This document shows, one piece after another, positions 35,301 to 47,509 of a DNA stretch of 64,000 nucleotides. Every line of letters starts with the position of its first letter. The first letter of the stretch is position 1. The position numbers were made by a program, and so were the translations under genes. Under the pieces are notes generated by a model. The model had not been told where the DNA came from, searched no databases, and worked only from the letters and a program-made list of their open reading frames with translations. This stretch comes from Stereum hirsutum FP-91666 SS1 (taxonomy: Eukaryota > Basidiomycota > Agaricomycetes > Russulales > Stereaceae), in assembly GCF_000264905.1 (NCBI RefSeq), contig NW_006763150.1, forward strand, positions 740,093 to 804,092. The letters are read 5' to 3'.

Positions 35301-36256
35301 GAGACGGAGGCGATCGATGCGGCGTTGAATAGGCATTCGTGTGGGGTTGAGAGGGCGTGTTTGTTCATTGGGAGGGAGTATTTGTTTAAGTGAGTAGGAG
35401 GGTTTTTGATTTAGGGAGTGGGTGAGCGCACCCGAGACGTCTTCGATGCTGATGGCGGCACTGTGCGTTTTGCCCCTTTTCTGCTATAGCACCCGGATGT
35501 GTATCTCGTATGAGTTCCAGAGGTTTATTCCGCAAGTGTACGTCCTCTTCTTTCAGATAAGCCTAACTATCTCCTTGTGCGGGTGATTCGATGCACCCTT
35601 CGAGATGACGTGAGGCGGGACGGGTGCAGTCGTAATCTTTAGGGAACTGGCTGGCTGATTCAATTTGCTTTGCTTTGCTTTTTTTGCAATACAGGATTGC
35701 TGGCGTGGCTCGAAGGAGGTCGGAAGAATGGTGTAAGTGATATATCCACCGTACCCGACTGTAGCCTGCTGACGGTAATATCTGATTTGGATGTCTGTCG
35801 TATAGTGAACGAACAGAAGAAACGGGCGAATCTGTTCACGAGGGCCATGGGCGCCGTTACGGGTAATCGGAACCATGCGCTCGCTGAGAGGCCGTTCTTC
35901 GTGTTTTGGTTCATGGGGCAGTTTGCGAGGTTCGTTGGAGCTCCCGTCCGGGGGGTATCGGTGCTGATTTTCCGTTGTCTGTTTTTGTGATCACAGAGCG
36001 CTATCGCTTTGGGCGGTCGATCATACGCTTACGATTGCGTTGGATGTGTGCAAGGCGTTCCTCGAGCCGATCAATTTCTTGACGAAGTTGTGGCCTTGTC
36101 CGGGTGCGTTTGATGTCTCTCCTTCTCTCTCTCATCTTCGGTTGTACTGACTATGGTGCAGAACAACGGAGGAGGTACGAGCAGCTTGTGGAGCAGCTGC
36201 GTATCGCGTGTATGTCTGTCGAGGCGGGCGAGGGCTCCGCTCATAGCAGTTTTTAG
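32346..36256 (+). CDS. Zn2Cys6 fungal transcription factor
   Basis: A binuclear zinc-cluster DNA-binding regulator of unknown target. The start is the ATG at 32346 (MSSHNAQRGQHALY); the frame is open further upstream but without an ATG. The first 175 residues are Pro/Ser-rich. The cluster is CLQCRSRKIRCDGAKPVCHN followed by Cys and, after a spacer of twelve, the sixth Cys (TMGECNYDP). An intron at 32888-32980 splits the codon of the second Cys (TG/T). A basic linker (PKRRGPDKVQGARTR, PPKRRRRRTTTTT) follows. The middle homology region is clear: DNLLAFYASYHHN, ILFQKSNYWFSFFNVPRFYS, SLVLAVLAVATFLQSSESGR, ILAFFEISAHPHHRGDR. Later exons have LSWSCLMLAAGYSSYMA, ETVWALYLRAELLWNSCLRL and FFVFWFMGQFAR. 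The stop is at 36254-36256. There are about nine exons. Confidence 0.9.
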
Positions 36257-37153
36257 GCCGTCGTCGCTTCTGAGTACCTTGTATCTTTATTCCGTCTCTC
36301 TTTGGTGTCCAGCGTCGGTGGGTCATTGCTAAAGGACTTTGATTTTATCCTGGTTTATTGCTCCTGTCGTCGTTCCTCTGCTCATCCGTCTGTATGTCGG
36401 TTCTTACATCTGTGTATCCATCCATCCACCAAAAGGCACTCACACTATCTCGCACCTAACCACCCCCAATCAAGTCATCGAATCAGAACTTGTACGAATA
36501 TTGTCCTGTACTCGTAGACATTGTCTTTTGCTCGTTTGTTTTGTCCCTTCGTTTCGTTAATGGGTCATGTCATGTAATTGTTATCCTGTCACTTTTATAC
36601 ACGCGTTCTTGGTGCTGCCGCCTGTAGCAATGTCCTGCAGATGGCAATTCGGAAGCTTTTTATGCTTGTTTTTGTCAGTCAGACCCACAGTTTAACTATA
36701 GGCATGGCAAGACGTGTTTGGTTCTTCACCTCCTATTCGTACTGTACGCTTTGACTAACAAAAGCACAGTACGTAGAAATGTGGCCTGACAACGTTGTCC
36801 GCAACATCGCATTTTCCCCACTTGGATACTTCTCCGTGATGATGTCACTGATGCAGAGGTAAAAATGTCGTTGTTGTCGTCCTCCAGGTCATGATCTGCA
36901 ACAATTCTTCTCTGCTTTTTATTATGCGACCGAGGCAGAAAAGGCTCTTGTGGATGTGCGACAATCAGGGAATGGAGAACGGGTGGGTTGCGGGAGCAAT
37001 GGACAGGTTCGCACGGTTCGATCTAGGGAACGTGCATGATCGAGCCCTCTCTCGCCCCCGTTGGCAGCTGTCCTCCTCCAGGACAGTCGTCCCCAGGGCT
37101 CCCCACACGACCTGCTCGCCCTCTGCGCGCCTTTCTCTTGAACGAGCACCATC
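36257..37153. other. Intergenic, no gene seen
   Basis: About 900 bases between two plus-strand genes. It is T-rich just after the transcription factor. The open frames are short and repeat-free. The NIPA promoter must be in the right half. Confidence 0.4.
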
Positions 37154-39681
37154 ATGTCTACCTCGCAGCCGTCGCAGTACAGGCCGGTCGGCATCGCCTT
37201 GGCCGTATGTCCACTTGCTCGCCTTGCTCGCTTGATATCGTGCTCACGAGTCTCGGAATTCAATGATTTAATATCAGGTCGGGTCTGGGGTATTGATAGG
37301 AAGTTCCTTTGTGTTCAAGAAGAAAGGTCTCCTGCAGTCTCAGGCCGGAGGCGAGGCGGGCGAAGGTGTCGCGTATCTCAAGTCGTGGATGTGGTGGATA
37401 GGCATGTCGATGATGATCGCTGGCGAGCTCTGTAACTTCGGAGGTGCGTCTGTTTATCTTATTCCCTGCTGCATTATATATTTACACCATTTTGTCCTTG
37501 AAGCCTATGCCTTTGTCGAAGCTATTTTGGTTGTACGTTTAAATCGCCTACTGTCGACATGGCACCAGCCTGACTGTTTCTGCAGACGCCTCTCGGAGCC
37601 CTCTCGGTCGTCATCTGCGCCATTATGTCTCACATTTTCCTCAAAGAACGTCTGAACTTATTCGGGTGGATCGGTTGCATACAATGCATCATCGGCTCCG
37701 TGATCATCGCTCTTAACGGCCCGGAGGAACAATCGGTCTCCACCATTCTTGAATTCAAGAAACTCTTCCTTGCTCCTGGTTTTCTGTCGTATGCCTCCGT
37801 GTGCATTGTCATTGCACTCTCCATCATATTTTACTGGGCTCCAAGATATGGCAAGAAGAGTATGCTTTGGTATATCACGGTTTGCTCGCTTATCGGAGGG
37901 ATAAGTGTCAGTTGTACGCAGGGTTTGGGGGCGTGCATCGTCACCAGTGTGAGAGGAGAAAACCAGGTACGTATGGTTCCTTAGGGTAGTCACTATCTTT
38001 ATTGATCCTCACGATCCCCATAGTTCAAGAATTGGTTCACCTACTTCGTGCTTGCTTTCGTGGCGATCACTCTTGGTAGGCTGATAACCTCTCTGAAATC
38101 TATCCTTTGTCCTTATCATCCACATCCATGCCTTCAGTGACCGAAATCTACTACTTGAATATGGCTCTTGCTTTATTTAACACCGGTCAGTATACAACCT
38201 TTCCAACCATAATCTTCAGAGACTGATTCCCTTTTTGGTTGCAACTCCCCGTAGCTATGGGTACGCGTTTGAACACATCTCAACCGTCTCGGAATCAGTC
38301 ACTGATCTGCGCCTTCGGTTTAAGTCACGCCAACATACTATGTGGTGCGTTCCTACTTCGAAAAGTTGCGGTGTATCTACGGTGTAGCTGACACCTCTTC
38401 CAGCTATTCACCTTCTGCACTCTTGTCACCTCCATCATTCTATATCAAGGCCTCAAAGCAAGTGCCGCCCAAATTATTACCATCGTCCTCGCCTTCCTCG
38501 TCATCTGCTCCGGCATATTTCTACTGCAAATGTCGCGGGTCGAACCATCGAAACTACAACACATTGACCGTAAATCAACGCTCCTCCTTCAAGCCGCACA
38601 ACAAGAAGTGAGGCCAGGAGATGGAGACCCCGAGATGGGGCAGATTCTGGATGAGGAGAAGAGGGAGATCGAGGCCACGGAGGATCCGGGGATGGATGCC
38701 ATCGGAGGAAGGTTCAGTGGGGTTAGCGGATCGGTTGTCCGGGCTAGGAAGCGGAGTACGTTGATTTCATCTTCTTTAGCCTTTTTGCCTATACAACGCT
38801 CATTGTACGGGTGTGTAGCGATCATCAGGAAAAGTCACAGTCGTAGCCGGCGGGGCTCGGGGTTCTCTGCTCAAACACCTGCTGCAGGCAACAGCATCGA
38901 TCTACCCCACGTCAATCGTATCCTTTCCACTGCTAGCTCTCCAAACCGTAATGGCCGTCCCGCCTCAGCGAGCAGCTCAGTTTTCCTGCCTTCTGAGGTC
39001 TCGTTCGTCACTAGCACACATCATCACCATCCTCCTCACCCACATCTCACTGGCGAAGAGCCGAGCATGCATCAGCTCCTCTCTGCCGATAGGCTCGTAA
39101 CCTCCCCAAAGGCTTCGCCCAGCGTCGATCTCAGCGCCGACCAGGATCCGATGGCGAATTCGGACATGACGAAGTCGACGATTACGAGGTTCAACATGCA
39201 TGAGTGGCCTACGTCGGTCCGGTCGAGTAGGAAGAAGAAGACTTCTGGGACGGGGACGGGGACTACAACGGCTTCGGCGTCTTCGTTACCTCCGCCCTTG
39301 CCACAATATATGCCCGCTAATGGACATCCTCCGCCGGCGATGCCGAAACCTGCGCTCGTGTCGAATGTCAATTCACATATCCCTGTGCTCAATCTTCCGA
39401 CACCTTCACTGCACGTGTCCTCGAGACATCCGTACGGTGGAGACGAGGCTGGGACGGACAGTGGAGTTGAAATCCAAGAAGGGTCGGTGCCGTCGAGACC
39501 CAACACTGCTTCAAGATTGGGTTCGCGCCGCGGGATATTAATGGATCAACGACCTGCGACAGCACCGAATCCTCCTAATGCGCGACGATCTCCTTCGCCT
39601 TCTCCTCCTCCAACTATCGATGTCGACAACCCAACGCTCGAGAAATCTCCCCTCGGACCGTCAGACGACAAAATAGAATGA
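37154..39681 (+). CDS. NIPA-type magnesium transporter
   Basis: A DMT-superfamily membrane protein of the NIPA (DUF803) family, which moves Mg2+ across the plasma or endosomal membrane. The start MSTSQPSQYRPVGIALA is followed, after an intron, by VGSGVLIGSSFVFKKKGLLQ, the family signature. Then come WMWWIGMSMMIAGELCNFG, AYAFVEAILVTPLGALSVVI, IMSHIFLKERLNLFGWIGCI, the two SYASVCIVIALSIIFYWAP and WYITVCSLIGGISVSCTQGL segments, YYLNMALALFNTAMVTPTYY, and the last helix IITIVLAFLVICSGIFLLQ. About nine helices and all usual loops are present. Beyond them is a cytosolic tail of nearly 300 residues, rich in Ser, Pro and His, with no domain I know. There are many short introns. Confidence 0.92.
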
Positions 39682-40264
39682 ATATGAATCGATTCATAAC
39701 ACCTCTTCTCTATCGTATTGCTCGTAACGAATCATCTCTCTCCTCACCGACATATTGACGACCTATCCCATCTTCCTCCTATCCTCGATATCTTGATGAT
39801 CTAAGACCTGCCTGCCCTTTCGCCTTTCGATGTACATATATACGAATCTGATGTCTACCCTTTCTTGTTGATCGCGCGTTCGTCCTTGATACTCATCCAT
39901 CTCGCTTGGTGTCATACCCCCACATCGCGCAGTTTGAACCTGTCACTTTACCTGCTACTCTTGTTACCCACAACCTGTTTGTTACCTGTTGCAATTACTT
40001 TGCTTTGTTCTGTGGATACGGATGCGGATCGCGAATATCTATAACTTACTTAACGTCTGGCCTCTCCTGACAATGAATGATATCCTCAGCGCAGAGTGCT
40101 TCTCTGCTCTTTTTTTTCTGTTTTATTCAGCGCTACATACGAGTACAGTGTGGTGTGTGGCGTAAACTTAGAAATAGATGATTGGACGAAAGGATGACGG
40201 CTTTGCAACCCATCGGGACGAGTAAAATATCAAATTCCTCCCGAAAAAGGCTCCCTCCATACTA
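39682..40264. other. Intergenic between converging genes
   Basis: About 580 bases holding the 3' ends of the NIPA gene and of the minus-strand gene at 40265. There is a T-rich run (CTCTTTTTTTTCTG near 40110). No gene seen. Confidence 0.4.
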
Positions 40265-42520
40265 CTACATTAGTTTCTCCAGAAAATCCGGAATTTCCAA
40301 CCGCGAAAGACACCTGCCTCCGAGTTCTGGGCTCCCGAATTCGGGAGGAACAGTAGGAATGTAACACATCTCGTCGTCCTTGCATCCATCCTTGCATCCG
40401 CCCCAGACGCTCCAGTCTAGCCATTCCATCAACCAGGTGACTTCTGATTCCCAGATGGCTAGAGTGCGCTCGAGTTGCTGCAGAGCGGGGTTTGAGTCGT
40501 GGTCCGAGTTGGAGGAGGTCGAAGAGTCGATGAGGCGTTCGATGGGGAAGGCGTCGACCCACATTGTGGAGAGGACACGGCAGATCTGGGAGAGAACGTC
40601 TTCGATGGAGGTTTGGATGAGGTGTTCCGAGGGTGTGAGGTCCACGGGCAGGTACTTTGTGAAATGTGTATAGCTTCGGGCGCAGAGAGTTGCCATTGGG
40701 GCTACCCAGGCCGTATCCGTGCTCGGGATGGAGCCATCGGAGAAGCTGGTGCTGTTCTTAGATGGGACAATGGTTTTGAGCATGTATGGTGTGAGGATAA
40801 TGAAGAGCCTCTCGCGCGCAAGTTCGGCACGCTCGGTGGTGTTGCGTGTTGTCTTGTCTCCTAGAACGGAGTGGAGGAGCTCGAGGTGTTTCCCGTAACG
40901 GTCCACAATGACCTACAGAGCCCAGACCAGTCAGCCTTTTGAGGAAAGACAGGATGAAATTTATCTCGACCTTGACCAATCCAGTCCAGTCTACTCTACT
41001 CTTTGGACGCAGTGTGGCCCAGTCCTCCGCATCGAAAGCATCCCTCACATCATCTCTGAAGGCCTGGACATCCGCATTGCTCCCACCAGCTGCACGCCAC
41101 TCGATAAACTTCTTCCCTTTCCTAAGTTCCTTCAGACTGCTGTATTTCGCGTCCAAGAAGGAAACCATCCTATTCGGTATTTTACATAAGGAAATCTTTT
41201 TGACAGAAATAACAGAGATTCTTACCTCGAAACACCAATGTTTATCCTCGTCTCACCAGGAAAATGATAATGATTACCCCCGGCCTGTAGAGTCTCCCAC
41301 CACGAGCTCGCCCCATCCCTGAGGCTTCCCTCCCAATTCTCGGGGACCTTTGGGATATTATAGACAGGGCCACCTGGTGGGAACGGTGGTTTACGATTTT
41401 GTGTCTGTAGGGATGGATATAGGAACTGGGACCGAGTCCTGAGGGTAGACGAGGATGAAGAGGTATATGGGTCGACGGTCGTGGCAGCGATCGTGGTGTT
41501 GTCCTTGTTCTCTGGAGGTCGTCGGCTGCCCCAACGAGGAACTATGAGGTTACAAAAAAGAATTTGTTCAGTGGTCCAACGATCTGAGAGGTAACACAGT
41601 GGATAGGGGAAGTATGCAAACCGACGTACTTAGTTCGGAATTGCTGATGAGCTCTAACCCGTCCGTAAAATTGCAATAAACGATCTCGCTGTGATGTGCA
41701 GGCAAGGGGTCAGAGCCATGATTGTCACATGAGGGATAGAAATTCCTTTAGGAGGCGTACAAGTCATGCTCCATCCTTATGATCCCATCTAAGTTCCATC
41801 TTTTACCCCAATCACAGATCTCTACAGCCCTCTCCCACTCTTGCATCAACATTTCCGGCCTCGGCTTTCCCCATAGTAAGAGATCTGATGTGTCAAATGG
41901 GCCTGTCGGCAAGTTGGATCCACTTGCTCCTGAGATTTCATCAACAGGACCAACCGTTCAGCGACCATATACGAGTATCAAAGGAAAGCAAAGTAATGCA
42001 CCGTCAAAGTACGCCAGCCTTATCTCTCTTGTCGTCACATAAGTCTGCAACACGCATGTCCCGGCACAAAATACGTATGAGTGGTCGGGATCAAACGCGA
42101 GCCAGTCGGGCTCGTCAGGGATTATCGTGTCGCGTCTGCCGTGGTAAATCGTGGTCCCCGGAGGTATGGATGCTGGCATGATTGCATGTCCTGTTGTTCG
42201 AGAAGGTAACCATTATTATTTTGTCAGCATGAGGGCGAATGTTGTGCCATGAGGGTGACAAGAAGTGAACCATTGCGATACCACATGTTGGGCCACTCTT
42301 GCAGCAGGGAGGAAACGGCACGGAAGATCATGTTACTCGTTCCGTCGGGATCCGGTTTAGCATCCCAGCGCCATTTGAAAGAGTCGGAATCATCTCCCGC
42401 CGTCCCAGACGGCCTCGAAAAGAGAGCCTGTTCGCTCTGATGAGAGCTACATAGTACTCTGTTTATTGGCCCAAACAAAGTGGCAAGGGTGAATGTAGCA
42501 AAAGGCGTAAGGAGTCGCAT
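40265..42520 (-). CDS. Conserved, probably secreted agaricomycete protein
   Basis: Function unknown. The ATG at 42520 opens a hydrophobic leader (MRLLTPFATFTLATLFGPIN) that looks like a signal peptide. Then come SLLQEWPNMWYRNG, PASIPPGTTIYHGRRDTIIP, DEPDWLAFDPDHSYVFCAG and YVTTREIRLAYFDG, a combination I associate with a conserved agaricomycete family without a named domain. The next parts lie in several exons towards WATLRPKSRVDWTGLVKV. The last exon codes HLELLHSVLGDKTTRNTTER, MLKTIVPSKNSTSF and QICRVLSTMWVDAFPIERLI, with a stop at 40265-40267. The exact internal splice sites between 41200 and 41900 are not resolved. N-glycosylation sites such as NTT and NST fit an extracellular protein. 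Confidence 0.65.
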
Positions 42521-43115
42521 GCGCTAAGATGGTCTAGATCAGCAGTCTGAGATTTGGGAGGAGCGAGAGCAAGATACAAGTAGCCTGAGAGGAGAAAAGA
42601 GGGAATCACAGGGAGATCGGAACTCGAGGTCTCGAGCGAAGGTTTATATCCACCGGGGTGGTCCGTGATGATAAGCCGTGTGCGCCTACAAGAGGCGCCA
42701 TCACACCTACGGATCTACCTGTCGCGATTGCGGTCGAGTCAACAGATTATTGTAAGTGGCATGCACGAGCTTTGACGCTCCACCAGGGCGGTAGGCTCGA
42801 CGAGTCACAAAGGAACGTTCTGGTTATAGCTCCTGTGGAATTCAAGGAAGTGTGGCCTCTCGAGGTAACCTCGAGAGAAGTACATATTTGAGCTTGAGTG
42901 GGCAAATTTCTGACCGCGGCCTTTAAAGAGGAAGCGACACTGTCAAACAGAAGTCATTTTAAGTATCGAAGTATCTGCACTTTAGAGCCTCTGCCCATTA
43001 GTTGGTCATTATATGGGCAAGCAAAATCGAGAATCAAACATATAAGCCTACACGTCTAGGGGTTTACAGCGTCGCATTGTGTTTGTGGCAATACAGGGCA
43101 AGGGTCTATCGGCAA
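42521..43115 (-). promoter_or_regulatory. Upstream region with TATA box and repeated CTCGAG motifs
   Basis: Upstream of the secreted-protein gene, the minus strand has TATAAA at 42648-42643, about 125 bases from the ATG. Next to it are two CTCGAG hexamers (42623-42628 and 42631-42636). A perfect 21-base palindrome with the same core lies further out at 42857-42877. The stretch also holds the 3' end of MET16. There is no other gene. Confidence 0.4.
42857..42877. repeat. 21-base perfect palindrome
   Basis: It reads CTCTCGAGGT, a central A, then ACCTCGAGAG. Its core repeats the CTCGAGGT found near the TATA box at 42623. It could be a dimeric regulator site or a chance hairpin. Confidence 0.5.
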
Positions 43116-44075
43116 TTAAGCAGTGATACCAGCTTCATTCTCCTTGGTTGCGGCCAAGGCCTCTTGCTATATGTCCACGGCGCATAGTTCAGTTCATATC
43201 GTCGGATGAGCAGGAGGCAAAGGGAACGCACCTCCTTCTTCAGCTTCGCCTTCATGGCAAAATAATCCACATGCAAGCCGCACTCCGTCTTCTCTTGCTT
43301 TCCTGCCCATCTGCCTGCCCTCTCCGCCTCATCGCCCTCGCCACTCACAGGAACAGTACTGTGCCAGTCTCCGACGCTCTTGTAGCCTTTATCGAGGAGC
43401 TTGTTCCGTGGGACTTCGTTTGACTTAATATACCAATCAACGAGATGGAAGTTCCAAGCGAAGAGGGGATTGAGCTTGATAAGACCTGTAGAGTCGATTT
43501 CGAGAGGCTGGAGGGTGGCACGGGCGGCACCTTGAGAAGCACGACGACCAGTAATGACGGATTGAACATTCAGTTCCTGGTATGCACGACGTGCAGGTTC
43601 AACCTATGGTCGTAGTATTCCGTTAGGGCCAGTATGATGTAGATTGAAAAGGTATAAACCGACGTACTTTCACGTAGAAGTCGTAAACATCCTCGTTCGT
43701 CTCCCACAGTTTCTCTCCGTATTTTCTCTCGAAATCCTGCGCCGTCTCGCATCCATCCGGTTTATAGACGTTGACAGGGACATTATATCTCTCCTTGACC
43801 TCTTCCACCAACTCGTAAGTCTCAGGGAAGTGGTACAGGGTGTCCAGAAATATCAGTGGCGGAGGCGAAGTCGTGATTTTTGACAGCATGTCGATGGCCA
43901 CAAGGCCCGTAAGACCGAATGCTGTGGTTTGGTAGAGATTGGGAAGATAGTCGATGGCCCATTGTAAGATTTCTTCTGGTGTGAGAGGGCTAAGATAGGC
44001 GTTGATCTTGTCAAGATTTTCCATGAGGACGGGGAGTGTAGCAGGCTTTGGGAGCTCAGGAGCTGCGACGGTCAT
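43116..44075 (-). CDS. MET16: Phosphoadenosine phosphosulfate (PAPS) reductase
   Basis: It reduces PAPS to sulfite with thioredoxin as donor, a step of assimilatory sulfate reduction. The start at 44075 (MTVAAPELPKP) fits family length; the frame is open up to another ATG at 44216. Key blocks are LYQTTAFGLTGLVAIDMLSK, PPLIFLDTLYHFPETYELVE, VNVYKPDGCETAQDFERKYG, then after an intron VEPARRAYQELNVQSVITGR and RRASQGAARATLQPLEIDST. The C-terminal part is GYKSVGDWHSTVP, then ERAGRWAGKQEKTECGLH with the catalytic Cys of ECGLH. A final small exon codes QEALAATKENEAGITA, and the stop is at 43116-43118. All family residues are in place. The next gene on the same strand is a homoserine O-acetyltransferase-family protein. 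Confidence 0.94.
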
Positions 44076-44525
44076 GGTCGATAAATGTGTGAGAGGTGAG
44101 ACAATGGCAGTCGAGAAGGAAGGTAAGGTATTTGGGAAGGATAAATCATCGTTGTCTCGATTGCATGACTGTCTAAAAGCCTGGGGGAAATGCTCATCGC
44201 GAAATTTCGACGACATCGGTCAGCACGCTCCTTACTCATGTGGCGTCGCTCAATTCGGCGTTCTCGACATCACACTTGAGCGAATCAACGCTTTGGGCCT
44301 CATAATCTTGCAAAAAAGGCCCAGAATCAACTCAGATGCGAGAATCTTCTGGACCATGTAGGAAGAAAAAAGTTTGATAAGGTGCTCTTTGCGAGGAATG
44401 AAAGCCCGGGCCTTTGTGAATGGGCCACAGGAGAAAAGATGGGCCACACGACGGATTTCTACGCATTCATACTATCCAAGCAATCGAAACATTCTTTGTA
44501 TAGCAGCAGATAGATAAGCTCGGTA
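44076..44525. other. Upstream region of MET16, no gene seen
   Basis: 450 bases between two genes on the same strand. They contain a possible 47-residue N-terminal extension of MET16 (in frame from ATG 44216) and otherwise no coding signs. I do not see a CACGTG site of the kind that controls sulfur genes in yeasts. Confidence 0.4.
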
Positions 44526-46375
44526 TTAAGCCGTAGATTTGAAGAAATGTAATATCTTTGACTTGATAAACTCGTCGTCCTTCGAGTTTGCTCCACCACC
44601 AGCTGAAAAACGCCACATCAACGCTACGAAGTCAAAACAGAGCGACGTGCAGGTGTAGGACGTCGGACTGACCTAGATGTCCCCAAACTGTGTCTATCAC
44701 AGCCAATTCAGCTCCATTTCTCATCCAAGAAACCTCGTTCTCGCTGTCTTCAGGCTATTTTCAGTCCAAATACGACTATGAGTAAGTGCACTGCTAACCC
44801 CCTTTGCACCGACATCCTAACAAACGAAACACTGACCGGAAAATACAAATCTGTCTTAGATGGCATGATAAGCCCCTTCGCCGTGATCTCAGAAAGACAT
44901 TTCTCGAGGTCGCCACCGTGACGGATGAGAGAGACGTCGCCTTGCTGCCAGGTGTTAATGAGCGTAATCATATCATTTGCGTCCCAAGCATCGAGGAAGC
45001 GGGCCTCCCAGTTGCCTCGAATAAAACTGTTGAGGTCAGGATACCTGAGGGCAGCGAAAGAAAGGATGAAATCAGGGTTTTTGATACATTTATGTCAATT
45101 ATGAAGCATGGAGAGGAAGAGCAACGTCACCGACATCCCGTCGTAGAGATACTGCTTGTTTCGGTACCACTGTTGTAGAGGCAAAAAAGGGCGGGTCTGA
45201 GGTTAGAATAGAGGATGAATAACCGGACAAGGCGTTCTTGGAACTTACTGTCTGCCCATAGGCCCACGCACTATACACTCTAGCGAATGCGCGTATCCCA
45301 TGTTGTGGCGTAGTCTTGTAATGGCCGTTCTCAAAATCTTTGGAGGAGACAAGGGCTATCTTTGGCCCTTCGATAAAGCTATGTGGTTTCGTTGCGAGAT
45401 TAATAATTGAGAAGTACGATCGAGTTGGTGCCATAGCAGAAAATACGCACCACTGATTGTGCGGACTGGTGCGGGCAGACCCACACAACACCACGAAACT
45501 AGATGACATGGATTGGGATCAATCACGATAGAGATATGTGCCGAGGGACTGACCGCTCAACCATCTCAGGATACATCACAGGCCAATAGTAAGCCTCGAA
45601 AATAAAACATATATCGCCACTGTAAGATGAGTGGCCATGGCCGTGATACATAATCTGAGGGGCAGACCTGTTGGGCGCCCATCGAGAACCCTACCACACA
45701 GAATACCTTCTTCACACTTAGATGCTCGGTCAAGACCGCATGTTGAGCTCGACTAGAGGAAACATCGTTGAGTTTTGTCACTAGTACGGCCCTCGACGGG
45801 CTTAACGATATACACACACATATTATCCTCGTAGGAGACTTCAGGGAAGTATGGACCGTTGTAAGGCGTGGGCTGAACATGCGGACCGGGTCAGCTGTGG
45901 ACCCCACCATAGGTGCGTGAGAAGTAGTAAACTCACGGTGTTGGAGGGAGAAGACGACTATATGGAGGCATGTCATAAATGATATGCGTGACACCTAATA
46001 CGGTTCGAACACGAAACGTACCTCTCCGTTGGAGAACAAGGCAAGCGTAACGATGTAGTACTTCTCCGGGTTCAAGGCCTACATAAAATTCAGCTTGCTC
46101 GTCCCGCCTTGGCCTCCACATGAGTCGAGAACATACCTTCTCTGGGCCGATCATATAGTCCTGCCCTGTGTAGAGGAACCAAGAAATATCTGAGAAAAGG
46201 AGACGAGATGGGCCCACCTACTCGCAAGTTTGCCTCCAAAGCAAGTCGGGAATACGATACATGGGTTCTCGGGATTCCCATACGTCTTGAAGGCGGTCAC
46301 TGCGTCGGGTATAACCCCGTTAGAGACTTTGAAGCGTCCATGATGATAGTACTGCACGGCCGGTGATGTGGACAT
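44526..46375 (-). CDS. Alpha/beta-hydrolase of the homoserine O-acetyltransferase family
   Basis: The start at 46375 gives MSTSPAVQYYHHGRFKVSNG, then AVTAFKTYGNPENPCIVFPT. Further exons code DYMIGPEK, NTPPPYNGPYFPKVSYEDNI, RAQHAVLTEHLSVKKVFCVV, the nucleophile elbow GFSMGAQQ, and AYYWPVMYPEMVERFVVLCG. Then follow SARTSPHNQCFIEGPKIALV, KTTPQHGIRAFARVYSAWAY, RNKQYLYDGMYPDLNSF, ANDMITLINTWQQGDVSLIR, and the catalytic-His region VIDTVWGHLAGGGANS. The tail is KILHFFKSTA. Every exon junction joins in frame, including one with a GTCGGT donor. Fungal members of this clade are often annotated as homoserine acetyltransferases, but activity is usually unproven. True MET2 makes O-acetylhomoserine for methionine synthesis; whether this protein does so cannot be told here. 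Confidence 0.85.
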
Positions 46376-47509
46376 GTTTGAAATCAACGATGCAATGGTA
46401 GACGATGTGTTTGAGATGATGAGAGTAGAGGTCTGAGATGGCGAGAATATGATGGTTGGTATCGACGGGACGGAGACGGAAGAGAGGGTTCCGCCATGGG
46501 AGCCTGAGTGGTGAGAAGATTCATTGCGTGTGGCAAGTATTGACAAGCGACAAGCCTGGATGAGGTTCATTCTCTCTCGCGATAGCAACAATTGTAGATG
46601 CACGGAGCGCAAGATACGCCTAAAATCGGGTCGCCCAAAACCAACAGGCAGAGTTTGGCTATTCTTCTATGGACAGCTTGTAAAACAAGACTCTGCCTTC
46701 AAGCTAGTGGACGGCGATATGGTACTAATGAGCTAATTCATTTTCTGCTTTTCTTCGGGGTGCGATGAGTTACTTGTCAGGTTATGATGACCGTTACTCA
46801 CTAATGAAGGTCAAAGAACCAAAGAACGGTCAGGGATATGGGCTTTGGTCTGTGTTATCACTGATGTCTTAGAGCACGCACAACTCCTCGTCGAATACTG
46901 ACTTTCCTCTGGAGTTAGAGTCCTGTTTGAGTCCTGTCGTAGAGCACAAGTTAAATTCAACAGTAGTAAAACATGGGAGGAAAAGAATGCAAATAATTCC
47001 ATAAGCTATTTGCTTCAACCAAAGTTCTACTCACGTCCGATACGCTGCAGATAAACACTGCCAGTTGGAATGAATCTCTTACCGGTATACGTACTAGGGG
47101 TGGTGCTTGACGGAAGAAACGCTGAGAAAACGTAGGTTAATAAATCCGGGTGTTGCCGAAGGGATCCGGACCATCCGTCGGTGCCACAGCGCCGCGTATG
47201 CACTGTTCCGTGTCTATTTATAGCAGTCCTCCTTCCGCCTTCACCATCGCCTCGACTGTCCTTCAACATTGAGCCAAATATTCTGCACTTACTGTAAGCA
47301 TCTTTATGCACAATGACCGCGATAAATGTTGCTCAATAATCCGCACGGCGCATGTCTATTCCATAAGGGGTTCGGACCGCAGTCGTCCACACACGGTCAG
47401 GCATCCCCAAGGTCACACAGCCCTGCATATAAGTAGATTCACCTTCCCCTAAATCACGAAGTAATAGCGCTACCTTGAGCTTCGACCCCCATCATCTCCT
47501 AGCTCATCT
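46376..47509. other. Intergenic between divergent genes, with a TATA box on the right
   Basis: More than one kilobase. A CATATAAG sequence at 47426-47433 sits about 80 bases before the start at 47510 and is a plausible TATA box. Short open frames (46524-46736 and others) show no domain and no splice structure. Confidence 0.4.

Noticed and set aside
44076..44216. Upstream ATG at 44216 for MET16
   Set aside because: It would add 47 residues not expected in the family. The start at 44075 matches usual lengths. Kept only as an alternative.
45150..45260. Frameshift in the homoserine O-acetyltransferase-like gene
   Set aside because: Using the GTCGGT donor after GGGAT gives DGMYPDLNSF in frame, as in the family, so the gene is intact.
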